NCBI RefSeq assembly: GCF_030867385.1
Contig: NZ_JAPFBJ010000004.1
Span: 62,001 to 126,000 of the forward strand
Source of the DNA: Sphingobium sp. DEHP117
GTDB taxonomy: Bacteria > Pseudomonadota > Alphaproteobacteria > Sphingomonadales > Sphingomonadaceae
Reading direction: 5' to 3'
Length of the DNA stretch: 64,000 nt
This document shows, in pieces, positions 44,191 through 51,334 of this stretch. A program made the translations under genes and the position numbers. Every line of letters begins with the position of its first letter. The first letter of the stretch is position 1. The notes under the pieces are model-generated. The model ran no database searches and was not told where the DNA came from. It was given only the letters and a program-made list of their open reading frames with translations.

Positions 44191-45366
44191 ATGGATGCTC
44201 GTCGTAACCCCTTCGCGCCTGGCGCCGGCACTCGCCCTCCAGAGTTGGCGGGGCGAGATGCGTTGCTTGAACGCAACGCGGTCGCGCTCGACCGAATCCG
44301 CGCGGGGCGCGCGGCACGCCCGAGCGTCCTCTATGGACTGCGCGGTGTAGGCAAGACCGTTCTGCTCACGACGATGCGTGACGCAGCCGAGGGGGAGGGC
44401 ATGGCTATCGTCGCCATCGAGGCTCCCGAGAACCGTTCGCTCCCCGGCATCCTCGTGCCTGCCCTTCGGGCGACGCTGCTGAGGCTCGATCGCATGAAGC
44501 AAGCTTCGGACGGCGTTAAGCGCGCGCTTCGCGCGCTGGCCGGGTTCGCAAAGCTCAAGGTCAAATATGACGATCTCGAAGTGGGACTCGATTTCGACGT
44601 CGAGCCGGGCCTGGCCGACAGCGGCGACCTTGAAGCTGATCTCGCCGATCTGTTGGTTGCAATCGGCGAGGCGGCGCGAGAGAAGGGGTCAGCTGTGGTA
44701 CTCGTCATCGACGAGCTCCAATATGTGCCTGAAGAGCAATTGGCCGCATTGATCAGTGCGCTCCACCGGGCCAGCCAGAAGCAGCTTCCCATTACAATGA
44801 TCGCCGCTGGCTTGCCGCAACTCGTTGGGCAGATGGGCCGGGCCAAGTCCTATGCGGAGCGACTTTTCGAGTTCGTCTCCGTCGGACCGCTCGATGATCA
44901 CGCCGCGCGCGATGCCATTCGGCTTCCAATCGAGCGGGAAGGCGAAGCTGTCGATGATGCGGCGTTGGACGCGATCTGCGAGCAGACCCAAGGTTACCCT
45001 TATTTCCTCCAGGAGTGGGGAAAGCATAGCTGGGATGCAGCTGAGGCGTCGCCGATCACCCAAGACGATGTTGCGGCGGCAACGCGTAGCGCGCTCGCGG
45101 AACTTGACGCCAGCTTTTTCCGCGTTCGGTTCGATCGTCTGACCCCTGCCGAGAAGCGCTATCTGCGCGCCATGGCCACTTTGGGCACTGGACCGCACAG
45201 GTCGGGAGATGTTGCCGATGCCTTGCACGTGAAGGTTTCAAGCGTGGCGCCGACGCGAAACAGCCTGATCGCGAAAGGAATGCTCTATAGTCCCGCGCAT
45301 GGAGATACAGCGTTCACCGTGCCCCTGTTCGATGCATTCATGCGAAGAGTGATGCCGGAAGGATGA
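44191..45366 (+). CDS. AAA ATPase, ORC1/Cdc6-like STAND-type
   Basis: The protein has 391 residues. Walker A is YGLRGVGKT at residues 48-56 and Walker B is VVLVIDELQYVP at residues 169-180. Sensor and lid regions follow (ITMIAAGLPQLVGQMGRAKS, TQGYPYFLQEWGKHSWD), and a C-terminal winged helix includes LTPAEKRYLRAMATLGTGPH and VSSVAPTRNSLIAKGMLY. Stand-alone ATPases of this type are common in mobile DNA; their role is unknown. There is no effector domain in this protein. The ATG has no clear ribosome site and lies close to a likely promoter, so it may be leaderless. Confidence 0.85.
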   Translation: MDARRNPFAPGAGTRPPELAGRDALLERNAVALDRIRAGRAARPSVLYGLRGVGKTVLLTTMRDAAEGEGMAIVAIEAPENRSLPGILVPALRATLLRLDRMKQASDGVKRALRALAGFAKLKVKYDDLEVGLDFDVEPGLADSGDLEADLADLLVAIGEAAREKGSAVVLVIDELQYVPEEQLAALISALHRASQKQLPITMIAAGLPQLVGQMGRAKSYAERLFEFVSVGPLDDHAARDAIRLPIEREGEAVDDAALDAICEQTQGYPYFLQEWGKHSWDAAEASPITQDDVAAATRSALAELDASFFRVRFDRLTPAEKRYLRAMATLGTGPHRSGDVADALHVKVSSVAPTRNSLIAKGMLYSPAHGDTAFTVPLFDAFMRRVMPEG

Positions 45367-45408
45367 TTTTTGAAGCACCGCCCCGAACGACCGGGGAAGG
45401 GCACCAAG

Positions 45409-45978
45409 CTATGAGTCATCGTTCCCTTTTGTGTCTTGGTTAACGTCAAGAGTGGATTTGACCGCCGCCAAGGAGCGACGTTTGGTGCGAAAATGAACGG
45501 GGCTATCTTCATCATCACGAGGTTCACGAGCGAAATTCACCAAGAGGAGCTGAGGGCCTGACCCAACTGCGCCCAACCTGTCTTCGGGGTTTCGCAAGGG
45601 GCAGTCGGTGAGGGACATACAGCCGCATCCAATGCAGGTTTCGAGGCGGTCACGCAGCCTCATGAGACTAGCTATCCGCTCGTTCAATAGCGTACTCCAC
45701 TCGGCACTGAGCCGACGCCAATCCGTTGACGTAACCGGCCCCTCTGGAATCCGGTCAAGAAAATCCTTTAGTTCGGAGAGCGAAAGCCCGACATATTGGG
45801 CGGTTCTGATAATGGCGATCCGTCTCAATACGGATCGAGGATACCGCCTTTGATTGCCGGCTGTGCGCTCGCCCTTGATGAGGCCTTTCGCCTCGTAGAA
45901 ATGGATCGTCGAAACCGCGACTCCGCTACGTTGCGCGATGGCGCCAACAGATAGAGGACGTGTTTTGTCAACAGTCAT
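45409..45978 (-). CDS. soxR: SoxR redox-sensing MerR-family activator
   Basis: The protein has 189 residues. The MerR HTH is SVGAIAQRSGVAVSTIHFYEAKGLI and the dimerisation helix spans residues 80-112. The SoxR 2Fe-2S motif is CIGCGCMSLTDCPLRNPED, with cysteines 115, 118, 120 and 126 in the canonical C-x2-C-x-C-x5-C spacing. SoxR is oxidised by redox-cycling compounds and then activates its targets. Ordinary SoxR ends about 20 residues after the cysteines; this one has a longer charged tail (FAREPRDDEDSPVHFRTKRR). No soxS or target gene is next to it, so it may regulate itself or genes elsewhere. Confidence 0.94.
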   Translation of the reverse strand: MTVDKTRPLSVGAIAQRSGVAVSTIHFYEAKGLIKGERTAGNQRRYPRSVLRRIAIIRTAQYVGLSLSELKDFLDRIPEGPVTSTDWRRLSAEWSTLLNERIASLMRLRDRLETCIGCGCMSLTDCPLRNPEDRLGAVGSGPQLLLVNFAREPRDDEDSPVHFRTKRRSLAAVKSTLDVNQDTKGNDDS

Positions 45979-46039
45979 TGCAAAGACTCGTTACCAAATG
46001 TCGGTGCTAGAGCACCGGCAAACTACTTCAGGACTCAGG

Positions 46040-46379
46040 ATGTGGTCATTTCTCGACCGCGCAGACCAAGCCCGTGCCGTGCATCCGCCCCTACATCTAC
46101 GACGGCGACTATAATCCGGTGCGAGGCGTTTGGTCACTCCCGGCTTTACGGTATCGACGTGCCCGAATTCAGCACTTGCTCTGCGTGCGGGACAATCCCT
46201 ACGATAGCCGCGAGAATTTGCGTACCTTGCTCGCGAGGGGCAATGTCATGTACCGCCAGCTCGACATCGACCGCTACGAACGACCAATCCTGCAATGCTG
46301 GAACATGGATGGCGATCTGTCGTGTCAGCAGGTCCAGGCAGGTCACGCCGTTCGCCGATACAGGCCGTTGCAATGTTCT
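46040..46379 (+). pseudogene. Frameshifted thermonuclease (SNase-like) gene
   Basis: Pieces of a staphylococcal-nuclease-like protein lie in alternating frames. YIYDGD is in one frame, IRCEAFGHSRLYGIDVPEF in the next, and NPYDSRENLRTLLARGNVMY followed by QLDIDRYERPILQCWNMDGD and CQQVQAGHAVRRYRPLQC back in the first. These are in the right order for an SNase-fold enzyme with the catalytic LYGIDxPEF strand. At least two frameshifts are needed to join them, so the gene is broken. It sits between soxR and the HU gene. Confidence 0.8.
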
Positions 46380-46456
46380 TCCCGGAGATTATCGCGTCGT
46401 TCGATCATTAAAGCCGCGAGTGGCGGTCTTGCGGGAAGCCTCTTGCGGGGAAGGGG

Positions 46457-46486
46457 GACGCCTCGATCTCTTGGTATCGAGGCGTC
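46457..46486 (-). terminator. Terminator hairpin of the HU gene
   Basis: A perfect 11-bp stem (GACGCCTCGAT / ATCGAGGCGTC) with an eight-base loop lies ten bases after the HU gene stop on the minus strand. It is followed on that strand by CCCCCTTCCCC rather than a pure T-run. Confidence 0.7.
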
Positions 46487-46495
46487 AAGCCCGCT

Positions 46496-46774
46496 TTAGC
46501 TGTTGAGCCGGTCCTTGACGGCCTTCGCCACGCTGAAGGAGAGTTTTTTCGACGCTGCGATCTTGATGGTTTCGCCGGTGGCCGGGTTCCGGCCTTCGCG
46601 GGCGAGAACGTCCTTGACCTTGAACTTGCCGAAGCCGTTGAGGCTCACCTCTTCGCCTTTGGCGGCGGCGTCAGCTATTGCGGCGAAGACGAGATCGACC
46701 GCCTTGCGGGCATCAGCCTTGGTGGCCCCGGTCGCACCGGCGAGATGATCGGCAAGGTCGCTATTGTTCATCAT
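46496..46774 (-). CDS. hup: HU/IHF-family DNA-bending protein
   Basis: This 92-residue protein has the full HU pattern: SDLADHLAGATGATKADARK, the beta-arm region LNGFGKFKVKDVLAREGRNP, then ATGETIKIAASKKLSFSVAK. GRNPATGE is the DNA-intercalating arm motif with the conserved proline. AGGAACAGC precedes the ATG; a second ATG follows at once. A plasmid-encoded HU can act in DNA packing, replication or recombination, and may serve the nearby tyrosine recombinase. Confidence 0.95.
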   Translation of the reverse strand: MMNNSDLADHLAGATGATKADARKAVDLVFAAIADAAAKGEEVSLNGFGKFKVKDVLAREGRNPATGETIKIAASKKLSFSVAKAVKDRLNS

Positions 46775-46976
46775 GCTGTTCCTTCTGCAATTTTTCGGGA
46801 TTCCTCTAATAGTGGCGAGGAGCGTGCGGCGCTATCTCAATGCTCGACCTTATTGAAGGATTCCGGCTTATTGGCCGGACAGGCCATGAGCGATAGTTTT
46901 TGCCGGCACCTAGTGGCAAACGCCGGTATCAGGCGTGTCCATAGTTGCGAATTTCGCAGTTGCAATATTCTATGAT

Positions 46977-47050
46977 GCAATGCACAAGAGACGGGCCTTT
47001 CAGGCATCCTCTCCCAACTATCAAGCCGCCTCCTTGTGGGCGGCTTTTTT
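46977..47050 (+). ncRNA. Candidate small RNA ending at a Rho-independent terminator
   Basis: A textbook terminator, AAGCCGCC-TCCTTGTG-GGCGGCTT followed by a T-run (TTTTTT at 47045-47050), lies on the plus strand with no gene upstream on that strand. A possible -10 box TATGAT stands at 46971-46976. The predicted transcript of about 70 nt contains CATCCTCTCCC, a single-stranded pyrimidine stretch of the anti-Shine-Dalgarno kind seen in alphaproteobacterial small RNAs. The promoter's -35 element is not clear, so the 5' end is approximate. Confidence 0.4.
47023..47050 (+). terminator. Rho-independent terminator
   Basis: An 8-bp GC-rich stem, eight-base loop and six T residues make this the clearest intrinsic terminator in the window. 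It also faces the 3' end of the minus-strand PIN gene, though the T-run is on the plus side. Confidence 0.85.
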
Positions 47051-47149
47051 CTACCCGAAACAGAGTCGCCGACTCGACCTGAACGATGTGATCCGGCTGA
47101 CCATGTCGCAGAACTGCTTCTCGACCTCGAATCGTCTCATCCACGGACC

Positions 47150-48214
47150 CTATTTGTACATGTCGGGTGGATAGAGCGTCACATACTGAAAATCGCTGTT
47201 GCGAAACCGCAAGGCTTCAATCTCCTCGGGATTGCCTGCCTCGTCGACCGCGATCGACATGGCGACGTCGATGGTAAGCTCGATCTCGGTCTCCCCGCTC
47301 TCATCCTCGAACGGGATAAGCACCTTGTCCTCGGAATCATACATCGCTTCATCCCAGTTGGGATGAGTGAAAGACACCAATGCTGCGACCTCGATCGTGC
47401 CGACCACAAGGATTGATTTACCTGCCTCACTTGGTTTGAAGGCGGTGAGTTTTTTCACTTCGACCGAATTGACGGTGATCTCGTCGATCTCCGCATCCAT
47501 GACGTCGCTACTGTGCAGTCCCCAATTCGTAAGTTCCTGACTGACGAGGTCGACGATCTGTTCCTCCTGCGTCTCCAGGAAGGGATCGAGTTGCGGCGCG
47601 GCCATCTCGAGGCCAAGCGCCGCGAACAGTTCGGGCAACGACTTCACCAGCGAAATATGCTTCGCAGACCCGACCGGGCCATCAAAGTCGCCATCGTTCG
47701 AAACGATGATCACCGGGCTATTTCTCGACGCCTCCTTCTTGAGGCACTCGAAGGCAAAGGCGTCGGGGAACTGGTCCTTCTTGCCGTCGCCTGAGAAGAA
47801 ACCTTCCCCTGCCGCATAGGCGCTGAACACTGCCGACGGCTTCACCTCGTCGATCTGGAGCGTCTTGGCCTCCAGCGCATCGAACATCTGCGTAGTCGAC
47901 TCATCGTAGATCGATTTCAGCTTTGCGCGAAGCTCCGGCCGCTTGAGCGCGGGAAGCGCAACGCCGGTCGCTCCCTCGACAATCTTCCGGAAATGCGGCT
48001 GGCTGATCTCCTTGATCGCGTCGAAATCACTCTGGATGTACTTTTTGGCAACCTCGGTGATGGTGAGATCGGTGGTCAACACCGTTATCAGACCGGCATC
48101 GACAAGATCGACGACACGGGCGATTTCAGGCCCGCCTGGTGGTTTGCCGGCACTGATGACGATGTTCGCATCCAGGAAGACCTTCGGCGTTCTTTTGGTC
48201 GTTTTCTTCGCCAT
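47150..48214 (-). CDS. PIN-domain protein, DUF4935-like
   Basis: The protein has 354 residues. The N-terminal 190 form a PIN nuclease domain with a full acidic set: KVFLDANIVIS (D), LTITEVAKKY (E), KKDQFPDAFAFECLKKEA (D) and VIIVSNDGDFDGP (D). The C-terminal 160 residues are a beta-rich region (VEVKKLTAFKPSEAGKSILV, then SFTHPNWDEAMYDSEDK) not recognised as a named domain. DUF4935 PIN proteins are candidate RNases, often found in mobile DNA. No antitoxin gene is adjacent: the next gene upstream is the patatin, 99 bp away. Active-site residues are all present, unlike the PIN protein at 49290. Confidence 0.78.
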   Translation of the reverse strand: MAKKTTKRTPKVFLDANIVISAGKPPGGPEIARVVDLVDAGLITVLTTDLTITEVAKKYIQSDFDAIKEISQPHFRKIVEGATGVALPALKRPELRAKLKSIYDESTTQMFDALEAKTLQIDEVKPSAVFSAYAAGEGFFSGDGKKDQFPDAFAFECLKKEASRNSPVIIVSNDGDFDGPVGSAKHISLVKSLPELFAALGLEMAAPQLDPFLETQEEQIVDLVSQELTNWGLHSSDVMDAEIDEITVNSVEVKKLTAFKPSEAGKSILVVGTIEVAALVSFTHPNWDEAMYDSEDKVLIPFEDESGETEIELTIDVAMSIAVDEAGNPEEIEALRFRNSDFQYVTLYPPDMYK

Positions 48215-48313
48215 CGTCAGAGTAGATCCGTGTTGAGGTCATGTTGGGCAGATGCTTGACGGACAGGCAGCATTTTCTGGAACGTAAGGCTTGGTCAGTC
48301 CGCCACCCGTCCC

Positions 48314-49288
48314 CTATCGAAGCATCGCTTTGAACGTGCTGCTCGCCGAGGCTCCCGCATAGGCGTCGCGCGCGAGCTGTCCCAGGATCTCGGCCGCTTT
48401 GTCGGTTGCCCGATCGAGCGCAAGTTCCTTCTGCTGCTGGAGCGAAGGCACCCTATCGATGCGGACGTAGCTCGAGCCCAGGACGGACTGCACGAGGTCG
48501 AGCGACAGGCTCTCCTGCGCCTTCATCGTCCTCGACACGAGCTCGTCTTTTGCGATCAGCATCACACCGCCGCGGCGCCTGGGCGCACGCGGCACATCCC
48601 ATCGCAGCTCTCCTGCGGTCCCGACGCTGATGAGGTCGATTTCCTGGGGCGTGCGCCCATAGCGCCCAAGCGCCCGCATCAGGGCGATACTATCCGGAGC
48701 GTTCGCGATCAGTCCGCCGTCGACATAGGAATGCCCGTCGATCACATGGTCGGGGAAATAGGTTGGCGCCGCGGAGGTGGCGAGGGCAATGTCCCGTAGC
48801 GAGGTTCCTTCGAGCTTCGGTGACATGCCAGTGGTTTCGTATATTGCCGGCGCCCAGGCGCCGAAATCGACCGCGGTCACGATCAGGGGTGTCTTCAGGC
48901 CGGACAGGGGCGTCTTTCCCGCTTCGCCAAGAACGGCGTCGATCGTCTGCGCGAGGCCAGCCGCGTCATAGCGCGAGCGCGCCAGCCCCCAGCGACCGAG
49001 TAAACCCCGCTTCGGGAAGATCGCCTGGCCGTGCTTCTCAAACGCGGCGCCGATCACGGCTGGGCGAATGCCTTGGGCCAGGCCGATGGCCACGATGCCG
49101 CCGATCGAAGTGCCGGCGATGATATCGAAATGGTCTTTGATCGGCTTTCCGATCGTCCGCTCGATCTGTTCGAGGATCCGAACGGTAAAGAGGCCACGAT
49201 ACCCACCTCCGGTCAGCGCCAGAATGCGGAACCGTTTGGCCGGCTGCGCGCGCGCACCTTCCCTGATCCCGACGTCGCTCTCGGTCAT
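48314..49288 (-). CDS. Patatin-like phospholipase in an antitoxin/PIN operon
   Basis: The protein has 324 residues. All patatin signatures are present: oxyanion loop GGGYRG (27-32), nucleophile GTSIG (S61) and catalytic DGG (D190). The context FRILALTGGGYRGLFTVRIL resembles CapV-type phospholipases that act as CBASS effectors. The C-terminal 100 residues are helical. It probably hydrolyses membrane phospholipids. The ATG is one base after the stop of the PIN-like gene, so the two are translated together behind a Phd-like antitoxin. No CD-NTase or other nucleotide-signal gene is found in the window, so a CBASS assignment is not supported. Confidence 0.88.
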   Translation of the reverse strand: MTESDVGIREGARAQPAKRFRILALTGGGYRGLFTVRILEQIERTIGKPIKDHFDIIAGTSIGGIVAIGLAQGIRPAVIGAAFEKHGQAIFPKRGLLGRWGLARSRYDAAGLAQTIDAVLGEAGKTPLSGLKTPLIVTAVDFGAWAPAIYETTGMSPKLEGTSLRDIALATSAAPTYFPDHVIDGHSYVDGGLIANAPDSIALMRALGRYGRTPQEIDLISVGTAGELRWDVPRAPRRRGGVMLIAKDELVSRTMKAQESLSLDLVQSVLGSSYVRIDRVPSLQQQKELALDRATDKAAEILGQLARDAYAGASASSTFKAMLR

Positions 49289-49289
49289 A

Positions 49290-49709
49290 TCAAGGGTTCA
49301 CCACCGTCAGCCCGCTGACGCCGCTATGGTAGGGCTGCGGATAGTCGACGAAGACAAGATTGGTAGCGAGAGCCGAGGCAACGACCATCGTCGTCGCCTC
49401 GCTGACCGGGATCACGGCACCGGCCGGGTTGGTGGCGATCAGCTTCTGAGCCCGCAGACCAGGCCACAGCATGGCGGCCTTTTCGTCGAACGGCACGATA
49501 TTATCGAAGCTGCGCACCATGCCGACATAGCCGCGCAGCGCATCGCGGTGGCCTTGGCGTTCACCCGCCGGGCTTTGCTCGATGGCCAGCAGCGCCTGCC
49601 CGAGGGAAACCGCGCTCAGGTGGATCTCTCGGGCAGGCAGCGCATCGATCGAGGCCGGCGCCTGACCCGTGATCCGGTCAAGCAGGCATTGGGTCGAAAG
49701 AAGATACAT
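49290..49709 (-). CDS. VapC-like PIN protein with degenerate active site
   Basis: The 139-residue protein aligns along its length with VapC-type toxins: MYLL start, HLSAVSLGQALLAI, IVPFDEKAAMLWPGLRAQ, and LVFVDYPQPYHSG with a VVNP end. The expected catalytic acids are missing. The first Asp of MYLLDTN is Ser (S5, MYLLSTQ). The Glu of the LGE motif is Gln (Q38). The third Asp position before the ALA helix is Thr (about 106-107). It is therefore unlikely to be an active RNase. It starts six bases after the antitoxin-like stop and ends one base before the patatin start. It may serve as an adaptor between antitoxin and patatin, which is inference. Confidence 0.8.
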   Translation of the reverse strand: MYLLSTQCLLDRITGQAPASIDALPAREIHLSAVSLGQALLAIEQSPAGERQGHRDALRGYVGMVRSFDNIVPFDEKAAMLWPGLRAQKLIATNPAGAVIPVSEATTMVVASALATNLVFVDYPQPYHSGVSGLTVVNP

Positions 49710-49715
49710 GGCCGC

Positions 49716-50117
49716 TTAGGCGCTGGCCTGCTGCCAGGAAGCTTCTCCGGATCGGACAGTGAATTCCTGGCTGCTGTCGTCGTCGCTCTCGACATGGACG
49801 AGCTTTCCGCGTGACGGCTGGAACTGCGTGGCGGCAAGAAATTCTCCGGCGGAAATACCGCCAGCGGCTGCCTTAATGACATTCGCCAAAGCCGCAACCG
49901 AGAGGATCACGGTCTGCTCTCCCTTGTCTTTGCCGACAAGCTGAACCGATCCGTCACGCGCACGCGCAAGCAGCTTGGTGAAGCTGTCACGCGCGGCGCG
50001 AATGGTGATAGTGGCCATCGGAGCCCGACCTTCGAGCAGTTTGCCGAGTTCAACCTCTAGCTGATGCTCTGGAAGGGAGCAGATCCTCTCGATTCCGGCT
50101 AGAAGCTGCACGTCCAT
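49716..50117 (-). CDS. Phd/YefM-like antitoxin
   Basis: The likely start is the ATG at 50117, giving 133 residues; a longer frame to 50165 would overlap the operator palindrome, and an internal ATG at 50018 with GAAGG upstream is also possible. The section MATITIRAARDSFTKLLARA, then GSVQLVGKDKGEQTVILSVA is the Phd/YefM DNA-binding fold. The C-terminal part (VESDDDSSQEFTVRSGEASW) is the flexible, toxin-binding type. It should repress its own promoter and hold the partner protein. It heads the three-gene operon with the degenerate PIN protein and the patatin. Confidence 0.8.
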   Translation of the reverse strand: MDVQLLAGIERICSLPEHQLEVELGKLLEGRAPMATITIRAARDSFTKLLARARDGSVQLVGKDKGEQTVILSVAALANVIKAAAGGISAGEFLAATQFQPSRGKLVHVESDDDSSQEFTVRSGEASWQQASA

Positions 50118-50157
50118 ACCAACCAACCTTCGCTGCCAATGACGATGGTTATAGGGC

Positions 50158-50188
50158 GTGGCCACAAAATGTCAATGATTGTGGCCAC
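50158..50188. promoter_or_regulatory. Palindromic operator of the antitoxin-led operon
   Basis: Perfect 10-bp arms GTGGCCACAA (50158-50167) and TTGTGGCCAC (50179-50188) are separated by 11 bases, about 40 bp upstream of the chosen antitoxin start. Each arm itself contains the palindrome GTGGCCAC, so two identical half-sites 21 bp apart are presented. This fits the paired operator sites of Phd-type antitoxins. Confidence 0.7.
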
Positions 50189-50218
50189 GGGGCAGATGCA
50201 TCGATCAATGACGGCTGC

Positions 50219-50256
50219 GTCACTTTACCCTTCAGGTACCGGTCGGGTAAAGTGAC
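50219..50256. promoter_or_regulatory. Second inverted repeat, upstream of the divergent gene
   Basis: Perfect 12-bp arms GTCACTTTACCC (50219-50230) and GGGTAAAGTGAC (50245-50256) are separated by 14 bases containing GGTACC. It lies just before the plus-strand gene at 50261. It may be an operator for that gene or an attenuator-like hairpin. It has no sequence relation to the other palindrome. Confidence 0.55.
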
Positions 50257-50260
50257 ACGG

Positions 50261-50953
50261 ATGGCAAAACGTCTTTCGGTCGTTTCTGTGAGCGATTGGG
50301 GGATTCACAAGAGTCGTGCTTTGTGCTTGATTCGTTCCATGCTTCAGTTCGATCTCTTCGCGCCATCGATCCCAACCCCGGCGCCAGCACCAGTAGTTGG
50401 CCTGCCGGATATCGTGCGCATCATCGCGGAGCACTCGGGTCGGCCGCGCTACACCTTCATGGTGCTCGATCTCATCGCCAGGGCCGCCCGGACGAACGGG
50501 GAGGCGGGGCCTCTGGTTCGAGAAGGCGAGGTTCTGGTGCCCATCCGCGAATGGCTGGCCGCGGCGATTGCGCCGAGCGGCGCGCGTCACCACCAGCGCC
50601 GGGCCACCGCCGATAAGGTCCGGGCTGCGCTCGCAGCCAAAGGAGAATTGCCGGGCGATCCGGTGGAGGCCGCGCGCCGCGTCGACGCGGAACTCAGCGA
50701 GCGCATCCGCGAAACCGGCATGACGGCGATCAGCCGGGCGGTGTCGGAGTTGGTGAAGGCAGGACTGATCAGACGGCATTACCAGGGCTTTTTCGTGGAC
50801 CATGAGAACCGCGGTGCGCAGCGTCATGCGGTCTATACGGTCACGGATGCGGTCCGCGCCGCGCTTCAGCCGAGCATCGTGACCAGCGAAAACCGGCGGC
50901 AGCCTTATGTACGAGGCGCACACGCTCAGCCTCGAGCGGCTGCGGCGCGGTAG
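50261..50953 (+). CDS. Winged-helix protein of unknown function
   Basis: The protein has about 230 residues; the start may be 50261 or the ATG at 50339 (MLQFDLFAPSIP), because ribosome sites are weak. The middle part LVPIREWLAAAIAPSGARHH looks helical, and MTAISRAVSELVKAGLIRRH with YQGFFVDHENRGAQRHAVYT looks like a winged-helix DNA-binding domain. No named family is recognised. The gene is divergent from the antitoxin operon. It ends at a TAG that lies in the same frame as the AbiEi-like remnant following it, so a former longer protein cannot be excluded. Confidence 0.6.
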   Translation: MAKRLSVVSVSDWGIHKSRALCLIRSMLQFDLFAPSIPTPAPAPVVGLPDIVRIIAEHSGRPRYTFMVLDLIARAARTNGEAGPLVREGEVLVPIREWLAAAIAPSGARHHQRRATADKVRAALAAKGELPGDPVEAARRVDAELSERIRETGMTAISRAVSELVKAGLIRRHYQGFFVDHENRGAQRHAVYTVTDAVRAALQPSIVTSENRRQPYVRGAHAQPRAAAAR

Positions 50954-51334
50954 GATCGCAGCTTCACATTTCTCGGCGACGATCGGTTCCTGCTGGTCTC
51001 TCCAAGCGCATTCAATGGGCTTGGCGTGTGCACGACCCAGCTCCACAACGAGCCCGTGGTCTATAATCGCAAACGCCATGGCCGGTTCAAACTGGATGGC
51101 CGGATGTACGATTTCCGGATGCGGCCGTCGGTGCCCAGGCGGCTGTCCAAGGAAGTCCTGCTTGTCGACCTCCTCCATAACATCGACAGGCTGCCCGAGG
51201 ACAAGGTGGCCATCCTGCCGCGTGCGCTTGCCAAGGCAGGGGAGATGAATAGCGCGCAGCTCGCGCGTGCGGTGAAGGAATACGGTTCGGCTCGTGCCGA
51301 ACGGCTCCTCGCGCCCGTGCTGCGACCGTCTTAA
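50954..51334 (+). pseudogene. C-terminal remnant resembling AbiEi-family antitoxins
   Basis: Starting directly after the TAG at 50951, the frame reads FTFLGDDRFLLVSPSAFNGL, TTQLHNEPVVYNRKRHGRF, YDFRMRPSVPRRLSKEVLLV and LARAVKEYGSARAERLLAPV. This resembles the C-terminal half of AbiEi-like proteins. No N-terminal domain or start codon with a ribosome site is present (the only early start-like codon is a GTG at 51026). It is convergent with, not upstream of, the AbiEii-like gene, so it is not arranged as a normal AbiEi-AbiEii pair. Family match is from memory and moderate. Confidence 0.5.

Larger units (their letters stand above)
46775..47149. other. Intergenic region containing a plus-strand terminator
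   Basis: In these 375 bp no protein gene is convincing; short frames on both strands lack ribosome sites and family sequence. The left part must hold the HU promoter. The right part holds a Rho-independent terminator (47023-47050) on the plus strand, with no plus-strand protein gene before it, treated separately as a possible small RNA. Confidence 0.6.

Noticed and set aside
46935..47174. Plus-strand 79-residue frame over the small-RNA terminator
   Set aside because: The frame runs straight through a strong intrinsic terminator and has no ribosome site or family similarity.
48314..49288. A CBASS anti-phage locus
   Set aside because: The patatin resembles CapV, but no CD-NTase, Cap2, Cap3 or other signal-producing enzyme is present in the window.
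50261..50953. Replication initiator (RepA) gene
   Set aside because: It has a winged helix and nearby palindromes, but no iterons and no RepA family motif; a replication role cannot be supported.
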